Of a stretch of DNA of 64,000 nucleotides, positions 32,301 to 39,329 are shown in pieces (the stretch's first letter is position 1; every line of letters starts with the position of its first letter). The notes under the pieces were generated by a model. It did not search any database. It saw only the letters and a program-made list of their open reading frames with translations, and was not told the origin of the DNA. Where the stretch lies: positions 124,001 through 188,000 of the forward strand of contig CAWBDV010000004.1 of the NCBI GenBank assembly GCA_963787675.1, given 5' to 3'. This DNA comes from JAJPKK01 sp963787675 (GTDB lineage Bacteria > Pseudomonadota > Alphaproteobacteria > Rhizobiales > Xanthobacteraceae). The translations under genes were made by a program, and so were the position numbers.

Positions 32301-33692
32301 CTGGCACAAAATGCCGCGCGAGCGGGCAAAGCGCACGATGTCGTGCACGGTGAGGAAGTAAGGCGCGTAGCTGAGCTCGTCGACGAGGGCGAACTCGTGA
32401 TCGAGCGCGGCGCGCACCTTGGCCGGGACGCCATTGGGATAGCGCTGCCGCGCGCCCTCTTCTGTCAGCACGACGAGAGCGTGCTGCGGCGTGGCAAAGC
32501 CTTCGCGCGTCTCGTCGGGATATTCGTAGCGCAGCTCTTCGAGCGAGAACCGGCAGCGTTCCAGAAAGCGCAAGGTTTCCGTGACGGCCTGCGGCGCGTC
32601 GCGGAACAGCCGCGCCATTTCGGCGGGAGGCTTGAGGTGACGCTCGGCGTTGGCTTCGAGAAGGCGGCCCGCGGTCGCGAGCGTCGTGTGCTCGCGGACG
32701 CAGGTGAGGACATCCTGGAGCGCGCGCCGCTCGGGCGCGTGATAGAGCACGTCGCCGACGGCGATCAGCGGCACGCGCGCCTCGGCGGCGATCGCGGCGA
32801 GGCGAGCGAGGCGGCGCGCATCGTCGCCGCGGTAGAGCATGCTGGCGCCGAGCCACACCGCGCGGGGCGCGGCCTCGCGCAGGATGAGGAGGAGCTGCAG
32901 CAATTCGTTGCGGCGGCCGACGGGTGATTTGAGAAATTTGAGGGATTGTGCCGGGGTCCATCCTTCGAGACGGCCGCTCTGCGGCCTCCTCAGGATGACG
33001 TCTTCGGGATGGCCGCTGCGCGGCTTCAGGATGATGAGGTTTTCGTCACGCCGATCTTCGGTTGGCTCTGCCGTCTTTCGAGACCGCGCCTCTTCGTCAT
33101 GGCCGGGCTTGTCCCGGCCATCTACGTCTTGCTTCCTGAACAGCCGCAAGGAAGGCGTGGATGGCCGGGACAAGCCCGGCCATGACGAGGCGATATCGAT
33201 GGCCTCATACTGAGGTGGTGTCGAAAGTGCCGTCTCGAAGACGTCATCCTGAGGAGGCCGCGCAGCGGCTGTCTCGAAGGATGGGTCGCGGGGGGCCGCT
33301 TCCTTCAAGCTTCCCGGCAGCACGATGAGGTTGAGCCCCTCAACATGCGCCAGCAGATCCTCGCGCGTGATGAGGCACTGGCCTTTGTCGGCGCGGCGCT
33401 TGCCGAGGGTGAGAAGCTGCGTGAGCCGTCCCCAGGCGGCGCGGTCCTGCGGATAGGCGAGGATATCGGGCGTGCCGTCGGCAAAGACGAGCCGCGCGCC
33501 GGGCGCGAATGCGAGGCCGGCCTCCTTGGCGGATTCGTGCGCCCGCACGACGCCGGCGACCGAGTTGCGATCGGCGACGCCGAGGCCGGCGAGGCCGATC
33601 TCCTTCGCCCGGCCTACCAGTTCCTCGCCGTGAGACGCTCCGCGCAGGAACGAGAAGTTGGTGGTGACCGCAAGTTCGGCATAGCCAGCCAT
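29319..33692 (-). CDS. dnaE2: Error-prone DNA polymerase DnaE2 with three in-frame repeat insertions
   Basis: This 1457-codon C-family polymerase compares with a family norm near 1050-1130. Recognisable parts: PHP domain (AELAVTTNFSFLRGASHGEEL), palm with PPDIDVDFEHERR acidic residues, KIDVLALGMLTCLR, SIGVFQVESRAQMSMLPRL, EYGFPESHAASFALLVY, and a C-terminal HhH/OB region (GLVLVRQRPGSANGVIFMTLEDE). Three blocks do not belong to the family: residues about 135-247, 678-749 and 997-1143. They correspond exactly to palindromic repeat DNA and are rich in Pro, Ser and Gly. The frame stays open throughout. It lies 30 bp after imuB in the SOS-controlled mutasome operon. Whether the long protein is active is unknown. 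Confidence 0.93.
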   Translation of the reverse strand: MAGYAELAVTTNFSFLRGASHGEELVGRAKEIGLAGLGVADRNSVAGVVRAHESAKEAGLAFAPGARLVFADGTPDILAYPQDRAAWGRLTQLLTLGKRRADKGQCLITREDLLAHVEGLNLIVLPGSLKEAAPRDPSFETAAARPPQDDVFETALSTPPQYEAIDIASSWPGLSRPSTPSLRLFRKQDVDGRDKPGHDEEARSRKTAEPTEDRRDENLIILKPRSGHPEDVILRRPQSGRLEGWTPAQSLKFLKSPVGRRNELLQLLLILREAAPRAVWLGASMLYRGDDARRLARLAAIAAEARVPLIAVGDVLYHAPERRALQDVLTCVREHTTLATAGRLLEANAERHLKPPAEMARLFRDAPQAVTETLRFLERCRFSLEELRYEYPDETREGFATPQHALVVLTEEGARQRYPNGVPAKVRAALDHEFALVDELSYAPYFLTVHDIVRFARSRGILCQGRGSAANSVICFCLGITEVDPVRVDLLFERFVSAERREPPDIDVDFEHERREDVIQYIYARYGRHRAGLAATVICYRARSAIREVGKAFGLTDDTVGALAGMLWGWSVQSVTETDARRVGLDPTDPQLAKVLALARALIGFPRHLSQHVGGFVITRNRLDDVVPIENAAMPERTCVEWDKDDLDALGILKIDVLALGMLTCLRCGFDLLNKHYADHPPLEGEGRTAEGSPGWGDSAAASSAPILRKRCHPLPYPPPYPPPRAGEGREGDTTSPLQGEVQAEVQPFSLAAIPPEEEAVYRMLSRADSIGVFQVESRAQMSMLPRLRPEKFYDLVIEVAIVRPGPIQGDMVHPYLRRRQKIEQVSYPSPSPRHGLADELERVLGKTLGVPLFQEQAMRIAIVAAGFTPAEADKLRRAMATFRRVGTIKYFRDKLIEGMAGRGYPRDFAERCFRQIEGFGEYGFPESHAASFALLVYASSWMKCRYPDVFAAALLNSQPMGFYAPAQIVRDAKEHGVDVRPVDINHSYWDNTLEPDELPSSPPGSPRPDSPPPDSSSTDSSWPLSPRPDSSWPDLSWPGLSRPSTSSSRALSKQGVDARDERGHDAFPLPLAGEGREGAASTYAVPWSAPSPPSPASGGGEGNSSEGGEENSSGEGNSSSASGTGNSSLAGGEGISSLDPSSSVIRRLHPRHGDMARDIRSTHAMRLGFRQISGFSENDGLAIERCRGAGFDSVRDLWLRSGLKPSALERLAAADAFRSLGLDRRQALWAVKALRRAGDKDDLPLFARAASPALEPDVALPPMCIGEHVVEDYRHLHLSLKAHPVSFLRRDLDRRGIVRHERLATMPSGRRVTVAGLVLVRQRPGSANGVIFMTLEDETAVANTIVWPKIFETFRPVVLGARLVSVTGKLQNEYGVIHVVADRIDDLSDLLKRLAEDTGCVELLANCDEVKHPIPEWRLPPRAVTSLAALAKEEPHFAEEIAPKIRAVMPKGRNFH
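30262..30705. repeat. In-frame repeat block 3 inside dnaE2 (paired palindrome plus tandem units)
   Basis: From low to high coordinate this holds short G/T-rich tandem units (30300-30378), the paired GGGGAGGG palindrome (30379-30490), part of the GGCCGGGACAAGCCCGGCC element (30498-30592), and tandem units built on GACGAGTCCGGC and GTGGCGAG (about 30590-30700). It encodes residues about 997-1143 of DnaE2, a Ser/Pro/Asp-rich stretch absent from the family between NTLEPDEL and the RHGDMARDIR segment. Confidence 0.85.
31448..31662. repeat. In-frame repeat block 2 inside dnaE2
   Basis: This comprises a GGAGGGGG-type palindrome centred near 31520 (CCCTCCCCCGCACGCGGGGGAGGG) and the element CACCCCACCCCGGACTGCC...GGCAGTCCGACCCTCCCCCTCCAGGGGAGGG at 31601-31656, which recurs in imuB at 35249-35306. 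It encodes residues about 678-749 of DnaE2, between FDLLNKHY and LAAIPPEEEAVYRML. Confidence 0.85.
32955..33288. repeat. In-frame repeat block 1 inside dnaE2: nested inverted repeats
   Basis: The outer arms are GGTCCATCCTTCGAGACGGCCG...CTCAGGATGACG (32955-33003) and their inverted copy (33240-33288). Nested inside is a second inverted pair, CGTCATGGCCGGGCTTGTCCCGGCCAT (from 33095) and ATGGCCGGGACAAGCCCGGCCATGAC (to 33187). One repeat family thus appears to have landed inside another. It encodes DnaE2 residues about 135-247 within the PHP region. Confidence 0.88.
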
Positions 33693-33722
33693 ACGCGTTA
33701 CTCCGACCAGGCACTTCAGGTG

Positions 33723-35828
33723 TCAGCCGAACAATCCATGCAGGAACCAGCGCGGCGTCGCGGTTTCGCCGCCGTAAAGTCCCTCGCGGTAAAGCCAGGC
33801 GCGCAGTCCGTCGCGGCTTTCGATCCGGAAATAATCGCGCGTCAGCGCGTGTCCCGCCTCGTCGCGCCACCACTCCATGGCGATGCGCTCGGGGCCTTCG
33901 GCCGTCGCGACCTCGTGCAGCACGCGCCGCCAGCGAAATCGCGCCGGCGGACCGTCAGGTACTTCCGCCACCGCGTCGACCGGCTCCGGCCGACCGAACA
34001 GGCGCACCGGACGGGCGGGACACAGCGTGTCTTGCTCTTCCTTCTCTTGCCGCTGCGCTTCTTCTCTTCGCAGCGCTGCGTCCTTTCCCCACGCGTCCTT
34101 TCCCCATGCGTCCTTCCCCCTCCCCCGCTTGCGGGGGAGGATCGGGGAGGGGGCCTCCTCCGACGCAGAGCCTGGGGAAGCGGCCCCCTCCCTACTCTCC
34201 CCCGCAAGCGGGGGAGGGATAAGCGACGTTTGTTGTCCGCCATCCGCTCTCTGCCGTCCGTCCCTCCAGCGTGCGGCCCTCTGCCGTTCGTCCTCTATCC
34301 TCCGTCGGCTCTCACCCGACGTCCGTCGCCTGTCCTCCGATTTTCGTCGTTCGCTTGCCGGCACGGCGGCGACGGCGAATTCCGGGATGTGGGTGTCCTG
34401 TGCGACGAGGCGGGTGACGCGACGCAGACCGAAGCGTGCGCCGAGGCGGTCGATGAGATGGGAGAGTTCTTCGTCGGTGCCGGCCGGGTCGGCAAATCCG
34501 GCGAGCCCGGCGGTGCCGAGCTGCACCGGGTCGCTGCGTTCTGCGACGAGCGCGGCAAGCCGCACCATGTCGAAGCCGAAGCCGGGATCGCAGGCGTCTC
34601 CGATCATTGCCAACCGGTCGGCGAACAGGCGGACGATGCGGTCGGCATCGCGCACTGGTGCCGCGGTGCCGACCTCGATGCGGTAGATCGTGTTGTCGGT
34701 GCGGAACAGCGCGACCTGCAACAGCCGCGCGCCGTCGAGGCGGCGTTCCATGGCGACGCCAAGCTGGCCGGCAAGTCGCGCAATGGTTCCAAGCACGTCG
34801 CGCTCGAGCCCGATCGGGTCGGGGAAGCGCTGCTCGGCGACATAGGAGGGAACAGGCAGGCGCGGCGTGATCGGCTCGTCTTCACGCCCGAACGCCTGAT
34901 CGAGACGGCGCACCAACTCTTCACCGAACCGGGCGGCGAGCGGGGCGCGCGGCAGGTCAAGGAGATCGGCGATGCGCTTGAGACCGAGTTGATCGAGAGC
35001 TTCGACGATCTCGGGAGCAAGGCGCAACGCCGCTACCGGCAACGGCGCCAAAACTTGGCGCATCGCGCCGGCGGGCACGACCGACCATGTGCCGGCAAAG
35101 CGATGCTTCTGCTCATCTTCCCACCCGGGCCGCGTTTGCGGGGCTGCGTAGGGTGCGCAAAGCGAAGCGTGCGCACCATTTGTCGAGTCTGGAACGGTGC
35201 GCACGCTTCGCTTTGTGTACCCTACAAGGCCTGAATTCGTTGAAGCGCTGCCACCCCACCCCGGACCGCCTGCGGCGATCCGACCCTCCCCCTCCAGGGG
35301 AGGGTGGGCGTAGCGCGCGACGGCGCAGGCGCAGCCGACCGTATCGGCGACGGCGATCCGCGCTGCAAATCCTGCCGCGGCAAGGCGTGCCACGATATCG
35401 CGGCACATGGCGGCCTCGCCGCCGAACAGATGGGCGCAGCCGGCAATATCGAGCACAAGTCCATCCGGCGCATCGAGACCGACGAGCGGCGTATAGCGGT
35501 CGCACCAGTCGGCGATCGACTCGAGCAGCCGGCGGTCGGCGGCCTCGTCGCTCTCGGCGACCGCAAGTGCCGGATACATGGCACGGGCATCGGCGAGCGG
35601 CATGCCGGATCGCAGGCCGAGGCGTTGCGCCGCGTCGTTCATGGCGACGATGCGCAGCGCATTCTTGACCTGCTGGACGACGACCAGCGGCTTCGGTGCG
35701 TTCGGCGGGGCACTCGGTCCAGCTTCATCCTGCTCGGACTTGTCCCGCGTGGACGCGCACAGGCGATCCGTCGCGAGCCGCCTGAGCCACAGATAGAGAT
35801 GACGCCGCGGCAACGAAAACGCGCTCAT
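33723..35828 (-). CDS. imuB: Y-family polymerase-like ImuB (DinP-like) with two in-frame repeat insertions
   Basis: This 701-residue protein starts at ATG 35828 (MSAFSLPRRHLYLWLRRLATDR); typical ImuB is about 480-530. Family features are VVQQVKNALRIVAMNDAAQRLGLRSGMPLADARAMYP, LVGLDAPDGLVLDIAGCAHLFGGE and the little-finger region. ImuB is a catalytically dead Y-family protein that links ImuA and DnaE2 to the sliding clamp. Two stretches are foreign: residues about 173-228 and 536-584, both translated from palindromic repeats. A charged, Arg-rich low-complexity run precedes the second. It overlaps imuA by 104 bp and is 30 bp before dnaE2. Confidence 0.92.
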   Translation of the reverse strand: MSAFSLPRRHLYLWLRRLATDRLCASTRDKSEQDEAGPSAPPNAPKPLVVVQQVKNALRIVAMNDAAQRLGLRSGMPLADARAMYPALAVAESDEAADRRLLESIADWCDRYTPLVGLDAPDGLVLDIAGCAHLFGGEAAMCRDIVARLAAAGFAARIAVADTVGCACAVARYAHPPLEGEGRIAAGGPGWGGSASTNSGLVGYTKRSVRTVPDSTNGAHASLCAPYAAPQTRPGWEDEQKHRFAGTWSVVPAGAMRQVLAPLPVAALRLAPEIVEALDQLGLKRIADLLDLPRAPLAARFGEELVRRLDQAFGREDEPITPRLPVPSYVAEQRFPDPIGLERDVLGTIARLAGQLGVAMERRLDGARLLQVALFRTDNTIYRIEVGTAAPVRDADRIVRLFADRLAMIGDACDPGFGFDMVRLAALVAERSDPVQLGTAGLAGFADPAGTDEELSHLIDRLGARFGLRRVTRLVAQDTHIPEFAVAAVPASERRKSEDRRRTSGESRRRIEDERQRAARWRDGRQRADGGQQTSLIPPPLAGESREGAASPGSASEEAPSPILPRKRGRGKDAWGKDAWGKDAALRREEAQRQEKEEQDTLCPARPVRLFGRPEPVDAVAEVPDGPPARFRWRRVLHEVATAEGPERIAMEWWRDEAGHALTRDYFRIESRDGLRAWLYREGLYGGETATPRWFLHGLFG
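34078..34222. repeat. In-frame repeat block B inside imuB: paired palindrome and 15-bp tandem repeat
   Basis: Three near-identical 15-bp units GCGTCCTTTCCCCAC (34079-34120), translated as GKDAW repeats, abut the paired GGGGAGGG palindrome (34114-34218). It encodes ImuB residues about 536-584. Confidence 0.88.
35146..35308. repeat. In-frame repeat block A inside imuB: two repeat families side by side
   Basis: GTAGGGTGCGCAAAGCGAAGCGTGCGCACC...GCTTCGCTTTGTGTACCCTAC (35146-35224) is followed by CACCCCACCCCGGACCGCC...CCTCCCCCTCCAGGGGAGGGTGG (35249-35306). The first family is also intergenic at 5574-5763 and 42563-42648; the second recurs in dnaE2 at 31601-31656. Together they encode ImuB residues about 173-228. 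Confidence 0.88.
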
Positions 35829-36513
35829 GATGATCCCACGACAGGCGCCACTGGCCGGTGCGCCCGCGGCGGTTCTTGACAAGCGACAGCATGAAGGTGG
35901 AGGGGCCTAACCCGCCGAAACGATCACGCTCGCCACGGACAGACGCGACCTCCCAGCGCGTCGTCGCGGTCGTCGGCTGAATGTGGGACGGAGAGTCGTG
36001 GTGGAGGATGAGGCCAAGCCCGCAGCCTTCGCGGGCGGCAAGGGCCAGGCGGCGCGTTGCCGTGAGATCGGTCTCGGCACTGCCGACCTCGGCGACGACG
36101 GCCGCCACGGCACGGCACTTGAGCGCTTCCTCCATGGCCCACAGCGCATCGCGCGGACGCGGCACGCGCAGGATGACGAGACGCGCCATGGGAAGGCCAA
36201 GGAGATCGAGTCCGGGTCCGTAAAGGGCACCCAATTCGGCGGCGACGAAATCGGGCTGGATCCAGACCGCATGCCTGCAATCGTCGAGCGCCAAGGCCGT
36301 GAGCGCCGCCGCAAATCCTCCCGCCGCGCCGCCATGGAGCGCGGTTGCCGGCGCGATCTCATGCAAGGTCCCGCCGGGGAGACCGCCTTCAAGCGCTCCA
36401 TCGACGGCGGCGACGCCGAGAGGCATGAGCCGGCCGCCGGTATCTGCCGGGGGCGCCAAATCGGCTACGGCGCGCCGCAGGTCGTGAATGGTTTCGGGCG
36501 ATTCGGCGAACAT
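35725..36513 (-). CDS. imuA: ImuA, RecA-like mutasome protein
   Basis: This 262-residue protein is read from ATG 36513 (MFAESPETIHDLRRAVADL), placed downstream of the LexA box; the longer upstream frame crosses that operator and is rejected. It has a degraded RecA/SulA-type core (GVAAVDGALEGGLPGGTLHEIAP, CRHAVWIQPDFVAAELGALYGPGLDL, RVPRPRDALWAMEEALKCRAVAAVVAE). It is the first gene of the imuA-imuB-dnaE2 operon, needed for damage-induced mutagenesis in alphaproteobacteria. Unlike imuB and dnaE2 it is of normal length and free of repeats. Confidence 0.93.
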   Translation of the reverse strand: MFAESPETIHDLRRAVADLAPPADTGGRLMPLGVAAVDGALEGGLPGGTLHEIAPATALHGGAAGGFAAALTALALDDCRHAVWIQPDFVAAELGALYGPGLDLLGLPMARLVILRVPRPRDALWAMEEALKCRAVAAVVAEVGSAETDLTATRRLALAAREGCGLGLILHHDSPSHIQPTTATTRWEVASVRGERDRFGGLGPSTFMLSLVKNRRGRTGQWRLSWDHHERVFVAAASSLSVAQAARDGSPVRVHAGQVRAG

Positions 36514-36555
36514 GGGTCCGGCTCGGCGTGCAGACTTTCCAGGGCAACGACGCTT

Positions 36556-36570
36556 GTTCCTGTTTTGTTC
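36556..36570 (-). promoter_or_regulatory. LexA (SOS) box of the imuA operon
   Basis: GTTCCTGTTTTGTTC is a perfect GTTC-N7-GTTC direct repeat, the LexA site of alphaproteobacteria. It is 43 bp upstream of the imuA start, so the mutasome should be repressed by LexA and induced by DNA damage. Confidence 0.92.
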
Positions 36571-36625
36571 CATACTTCTCCAGACCCTTTCGCATGTCAA
36601 GGACTGAGTCATTGAAGGGCAAAAC

Positions 36626-36710
36626 GTAGGGCGGAATAGCGCAGCGTATTCCGCCACCGGACCATTAAACTCGGCTCAACGGCGCAATACGCTTCGCTAT
36701 TGCGCCCTAC
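36626..36710. repeat. GTAGGGCGGAATAGCG-type palindromic repeat
   Basis: GTAGGGCGGAATAGCGCAGC...GCTTCGCTATTGCGCCCTAC forms an imperfect inverted repeat between the divergent imuA and ftsE genes. The layout (GTAGGG...CCCTAC ends, GCG-rich arms) matches the 5574 and 42563 families, with different inner sequence. The rest of 36711-36882 shows no gene. Confidence 0.82.
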
Positions 36711-36882
36711 CGCGCGATGCGCCACTGCAAACCTGCGGCGCTGGAGCATCCGGGCTCCAGTCGCCAGATTTCGGCGGGCGCGTTACGGTTTCCGTTGAAT
36801 CCGAACCGTTAATGCGTTCTTAAGCGTTCCTGCATCCTTGGCTTTGCGGTCCGCGGCACCTCCGCGCTCCTTGGAGAATGGC

Positions 36883-37542
36883 GTGATTCAATTCGAGAAT
36901 GTCGGTCTGCGCTACGGACTGGGTCCGGAGATCCTGCGCGACCTCACGTTCCGCATTGCGCCGCATTCGTTCCAATTCCTCAGCGGTCCGTCGGGCGCAG
37001 GCAAATCCTCGCTGCTGCGCCTTCTGTTCCTGGCGCTCAAGCCGACCCGCGGCCTGATCACCGTGTTCGACCACGACACCGCGACGCTGAGCAAAGATTC
37101 TCTTGCCGTCCTGCGGCGCCGGATCGGCGTCGTGTTCCAGGACTTCCGCCTGCTCGATCATCTGACGACGTTCGACAATGTGGCCTTGCCGCTGCGCATC
37201 CTCGGTCGCACCGAGGAGAGCTATTACGACGAGGTGACCGAACTCCTGGGCTGGGTCGGTCTCGGCGATCGCATGTGGGCGCTGCCGCCGGTGCTCTCCG
37301 GCGGAGAGAAGCAGCGTGCCGCCATTGCCCGCGCGGTGATCGCGCGGCCGCAGGTGCTGCTCGCCGACGAGCCGACCGGCAACGTCGATCCCCAACTCGC
37401 GCAACGGCTGCTGCGTCTCTTCATCGAGCTCAACAAGTCCGGCACCTCGGTCGTTATCGCCACTCACGACATCGCCTTGATGGACCAGTACGACGCCCGC
37501 CGCCTCGTAATCCATGACGGTCGCATCCATGTCTATGACTAA
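36883..37542 (+). CDS. ftsE: Cell division ATP-binding protein FtsE
   Basis: This 219-residue ABC ATPase has Walker A GPSGAGKS (35-42), signature LSGGEKQRAAIARA, Walker B VLLADEPTGN and the switch His in ATHDIALMDQ. GTG 36883 (VIQFENVGLRYG) is chosen because TTGGAGAA lies 6 bp upstream and the family begins here; a longer frame adds 15 unrelated residues. With FtsX it controls peptidoglycan hydrolases at the septum. Confidence 0.95.
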   Translation: MIQFENVGLRYGLGPEILRDLTFRIAPHSFQFLSGPSGAGKSSLLRLLFLALKPTRGLITVFDHDTATLSKDSLAVLRRRIGVVFQDFRLLDHLTTFDNVALPLRILGRTEESYYDEVTELLGWVGLGDRMWALPPVLSGGEKQRAAIARAVIARPQVLLADEPTGNVDPQLAQRLLRLFIELNKSGTSVVIATHDIALMDQYDARRLVIHDGRIHVYD

Positions 37543-38509
37543 GGCCGATCCCGCGGCGCCGACCCCTTCCTGGCGCGAGCACGCCGGCGGCGTCGCGCGT
37601 CCCGGCGAACAGCCGCGCTCGGTCTCCATCGTTCCGAAGGATTCGATTGCCGCGAACGCGCTCGCGGCCGTGGTCGCCATCATGACGTTCCTCGCCGCGG
37701 TGACGAGCGGCGGCGTCGCGATGGTGATCGGCTCGGCAAGCGAGTGGCAGTCCGAGATCGCACGCGAGATCACGATCCAGGTCCGTCCCATTTCGGGGCA
37801 CGACATCGAGGCCGAGGTGATGCGAGCCGCCGACATCGCGCGCGGCACGAGAGGCGTCGAGGACGTGCGGGTCTATAGCCGCCGGGAATCCGAACGCCTG
37901 CTGGAGCCGTGGCTTGGTCCCGGCCTTTCGCTCGACGATCTGCCGGTGCCGCGCATGATTGCCGTGCGCGTCGCGCCAGGCGCCGCTCCCGACATCGCGG
38001 CCTTGCGCGAAACCCTCATGCGCGAGGTCACCGGCGCTAGTCTCGATGATCACCGCGGCTGGATCGACCGCATGCGGGGCATGGCCCGAACCGCCGTGGC
38101 GGGCGGGCTCATGGTGTTCGGGCTCGTGCTGGTGGCAACCATCCTGTCGGTCACGTTCGCGACCCGCGGCGCCATGGCGAGCAACCGCCCGATCGTGGAG
38201 GTGCTGCATTTCGTCGGCGCCAAGGACGCCTATATCGCCCGCCAATTCCAGCGCCATTTCCTGGCGTTGGGTCTCAAGGGCGGGGCGCTCGGCGGCGGCG
38301 CGGCGGTCGTCTTTCTGGCGCTCGCCGGGCGGATTGGTGACCTCTTTGTCGGCACTGCCGGGGGTATGGAAGCCTCAGCGCTGTTCGGGTCGTTCTCGGT
38401 CGGCGCGCTCGGCTATTTCATTGTGGTGGCTGAGATTATTCTGATCGCGCTGATCACGGCGGTGACGTCGCGGCAAGTCGTTATCCATACGCTGCGACGA
38501 ATGGATTGA
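37514..38509 (+). CDS. ftsX: Cell division protein FtsX
   Basis: This protein of up to 331 residues has a cytoplasmic N-terminus, one membrane span near residues 50-75 (AANALAAVVAIMTFLAAVTSGGVAMVI), a periplasmic domain and three C-terminal spans, the FtsX pattern. The start overlaps ftsE; ATGs at 37514, 37529 and 37535 are all possible and none has a clear ribosome-binding site. It is the membrane partner of FtsE. Confidence 0.92.
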   Translation: MTVASMSMTKADPAAPTPSWREHAGGVARPGEQPRSVSIVPKDSIAANALAAVVAIMTFLAAVTSGGVAMVIGSASEWQSEIAREITIQVRPISGHDIEAEVMRAADIARGTRGVEDVRVYSRRESERLLEPWLGPGLSLDDLPVPRMIAVRVAPGAAPDIAALRETLMREVTGASLDDHRGWIDRMRGMARTAVAGGLMVFGLVLVATILSVTFATRGAMASNRPIVEVLHFVGAKDAYIARQFQRHFLALGLKGGALGGGAAVVFLALAGRIGDLFVGTAGGMEASALFGSFSVGALGYFIVVAEIILIALITAVTSRQVVIHTLRRMD

Positions 38510-38573
38510 ACTGCTTTTGCCTTCCAAGTGACAAAATTTCACGTATGTTGAACGCAGTTGAGGACAGCCATTT

Positions 38574-39269
38574 ATGATTGGCGAGTACCAGCATGATGGC
38601 GCATCCGACGCGGGCATTCGTCCGCGACCTCGCTTTTTGCGCCGTCGTCTTTTCCAACTCATGGTGCTGTTGCCGGTCGCGGCTTTCGCCGCCCTCGCCG
38701 GCGGCTTCCTGTGGTTCGCCTTCCAGGTTTCGCGCCAGGAGATCGCACTCTCCGAATCAGCGGACGGGATCGTCGCGCTGACCGGCGGCGCGTCACGGAT
38801 TCCGGACGCGGTCGAACTCCTTGCCGCGGGTCGCGGACGGCGCCTGTTGATTACCGGGGTCGCCCCGACGACAACCACCGCCGATCTCGCCCGCCTCGTC
38901 CCCGAGCGTCAGCACTGGTTCGGCTGTTGCGTCGATCTCGGCTACAGCGCGGTGAACACCATCGGCAATGCAGTCGAGACGCGGCAGTGGGTGACCGATC
39001 GCGGTTTCCGCTCGCTCGTCGTCGTCACGTCGAGCTATCACATGCCGCGCGCCATGCTCGAGCTTAGTCACCGGCTGCCGGGCGTGACGTTGATTCCGTT
39101 TCCGGTCGTCAGCGAGCAGATTCGCACCGAACCGTGGTGGTCGAACCGCGGCACCGCGAAAATTCTTGTGTCCGAGTATTTCAAATATATTGTGGCGGCG
39201 ACCCGCATCGGGTTCGACCAACCGCCAGGCCTGACCGAGACGGCATATCGCGGTCGCGTGAAGATCTGA
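38574..39269 (+). CDS. YdcF/ElyC-family DUF218 membrane protein
   Basis: This 231-residue protein has one N-terminal membrane anchor (LMVLLPVAAFAALAGGFLWFAF, about 30-51) and a DUF218 domain: ADGIVALTGGASRIPDAVELL, RRLLITGVAP, GNAVETRQWV and SLVVVTSSYHMPRAMLEL. E. coli relatives ElyC and SanA are tied to envelope integrity. The ftsE-ftsX-DUF218-plsC order is conserved in related bacteria. Confidence 0.9.
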   Translation: MIGEYQHDGASDAGIRPRPRFLRRRLFQLMVLLPVAAFAALAGGFLWFAFQVSRQEIALSESADGIVALTGGASRIPDAVELLAAGRGRRLLITGVAPTTTTADLARLVPERQHWFGCCVDLGYSAVNTIGNAVETRQWVTDRGFRSLVVVTSSYHMPRAMLELSHRLPGVTLIPFPVVSEQIRTEPWWSNRGTAKILVSEYFKYIVAATRIGFDQPPGLTETAYRGRVKI

Positions 39270-39329
39270 CGCGATCCCGTCTGACGCCGTCCGCGGCGCG
39301 GCCCTGCAGCGCTCTCGATCAAGGTTCCA

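Noticed and set aside
29319..35828. Reading dnaE2 and imuB as pseudogenes broken by repeats
   Set aside because: No stop or frameshift occurs in either gene over 6.4 kb, key motifs on both sides of every insertion are intact, and the LexA operator is perfect. Function is untested, but disruption is not shown by the sequence.
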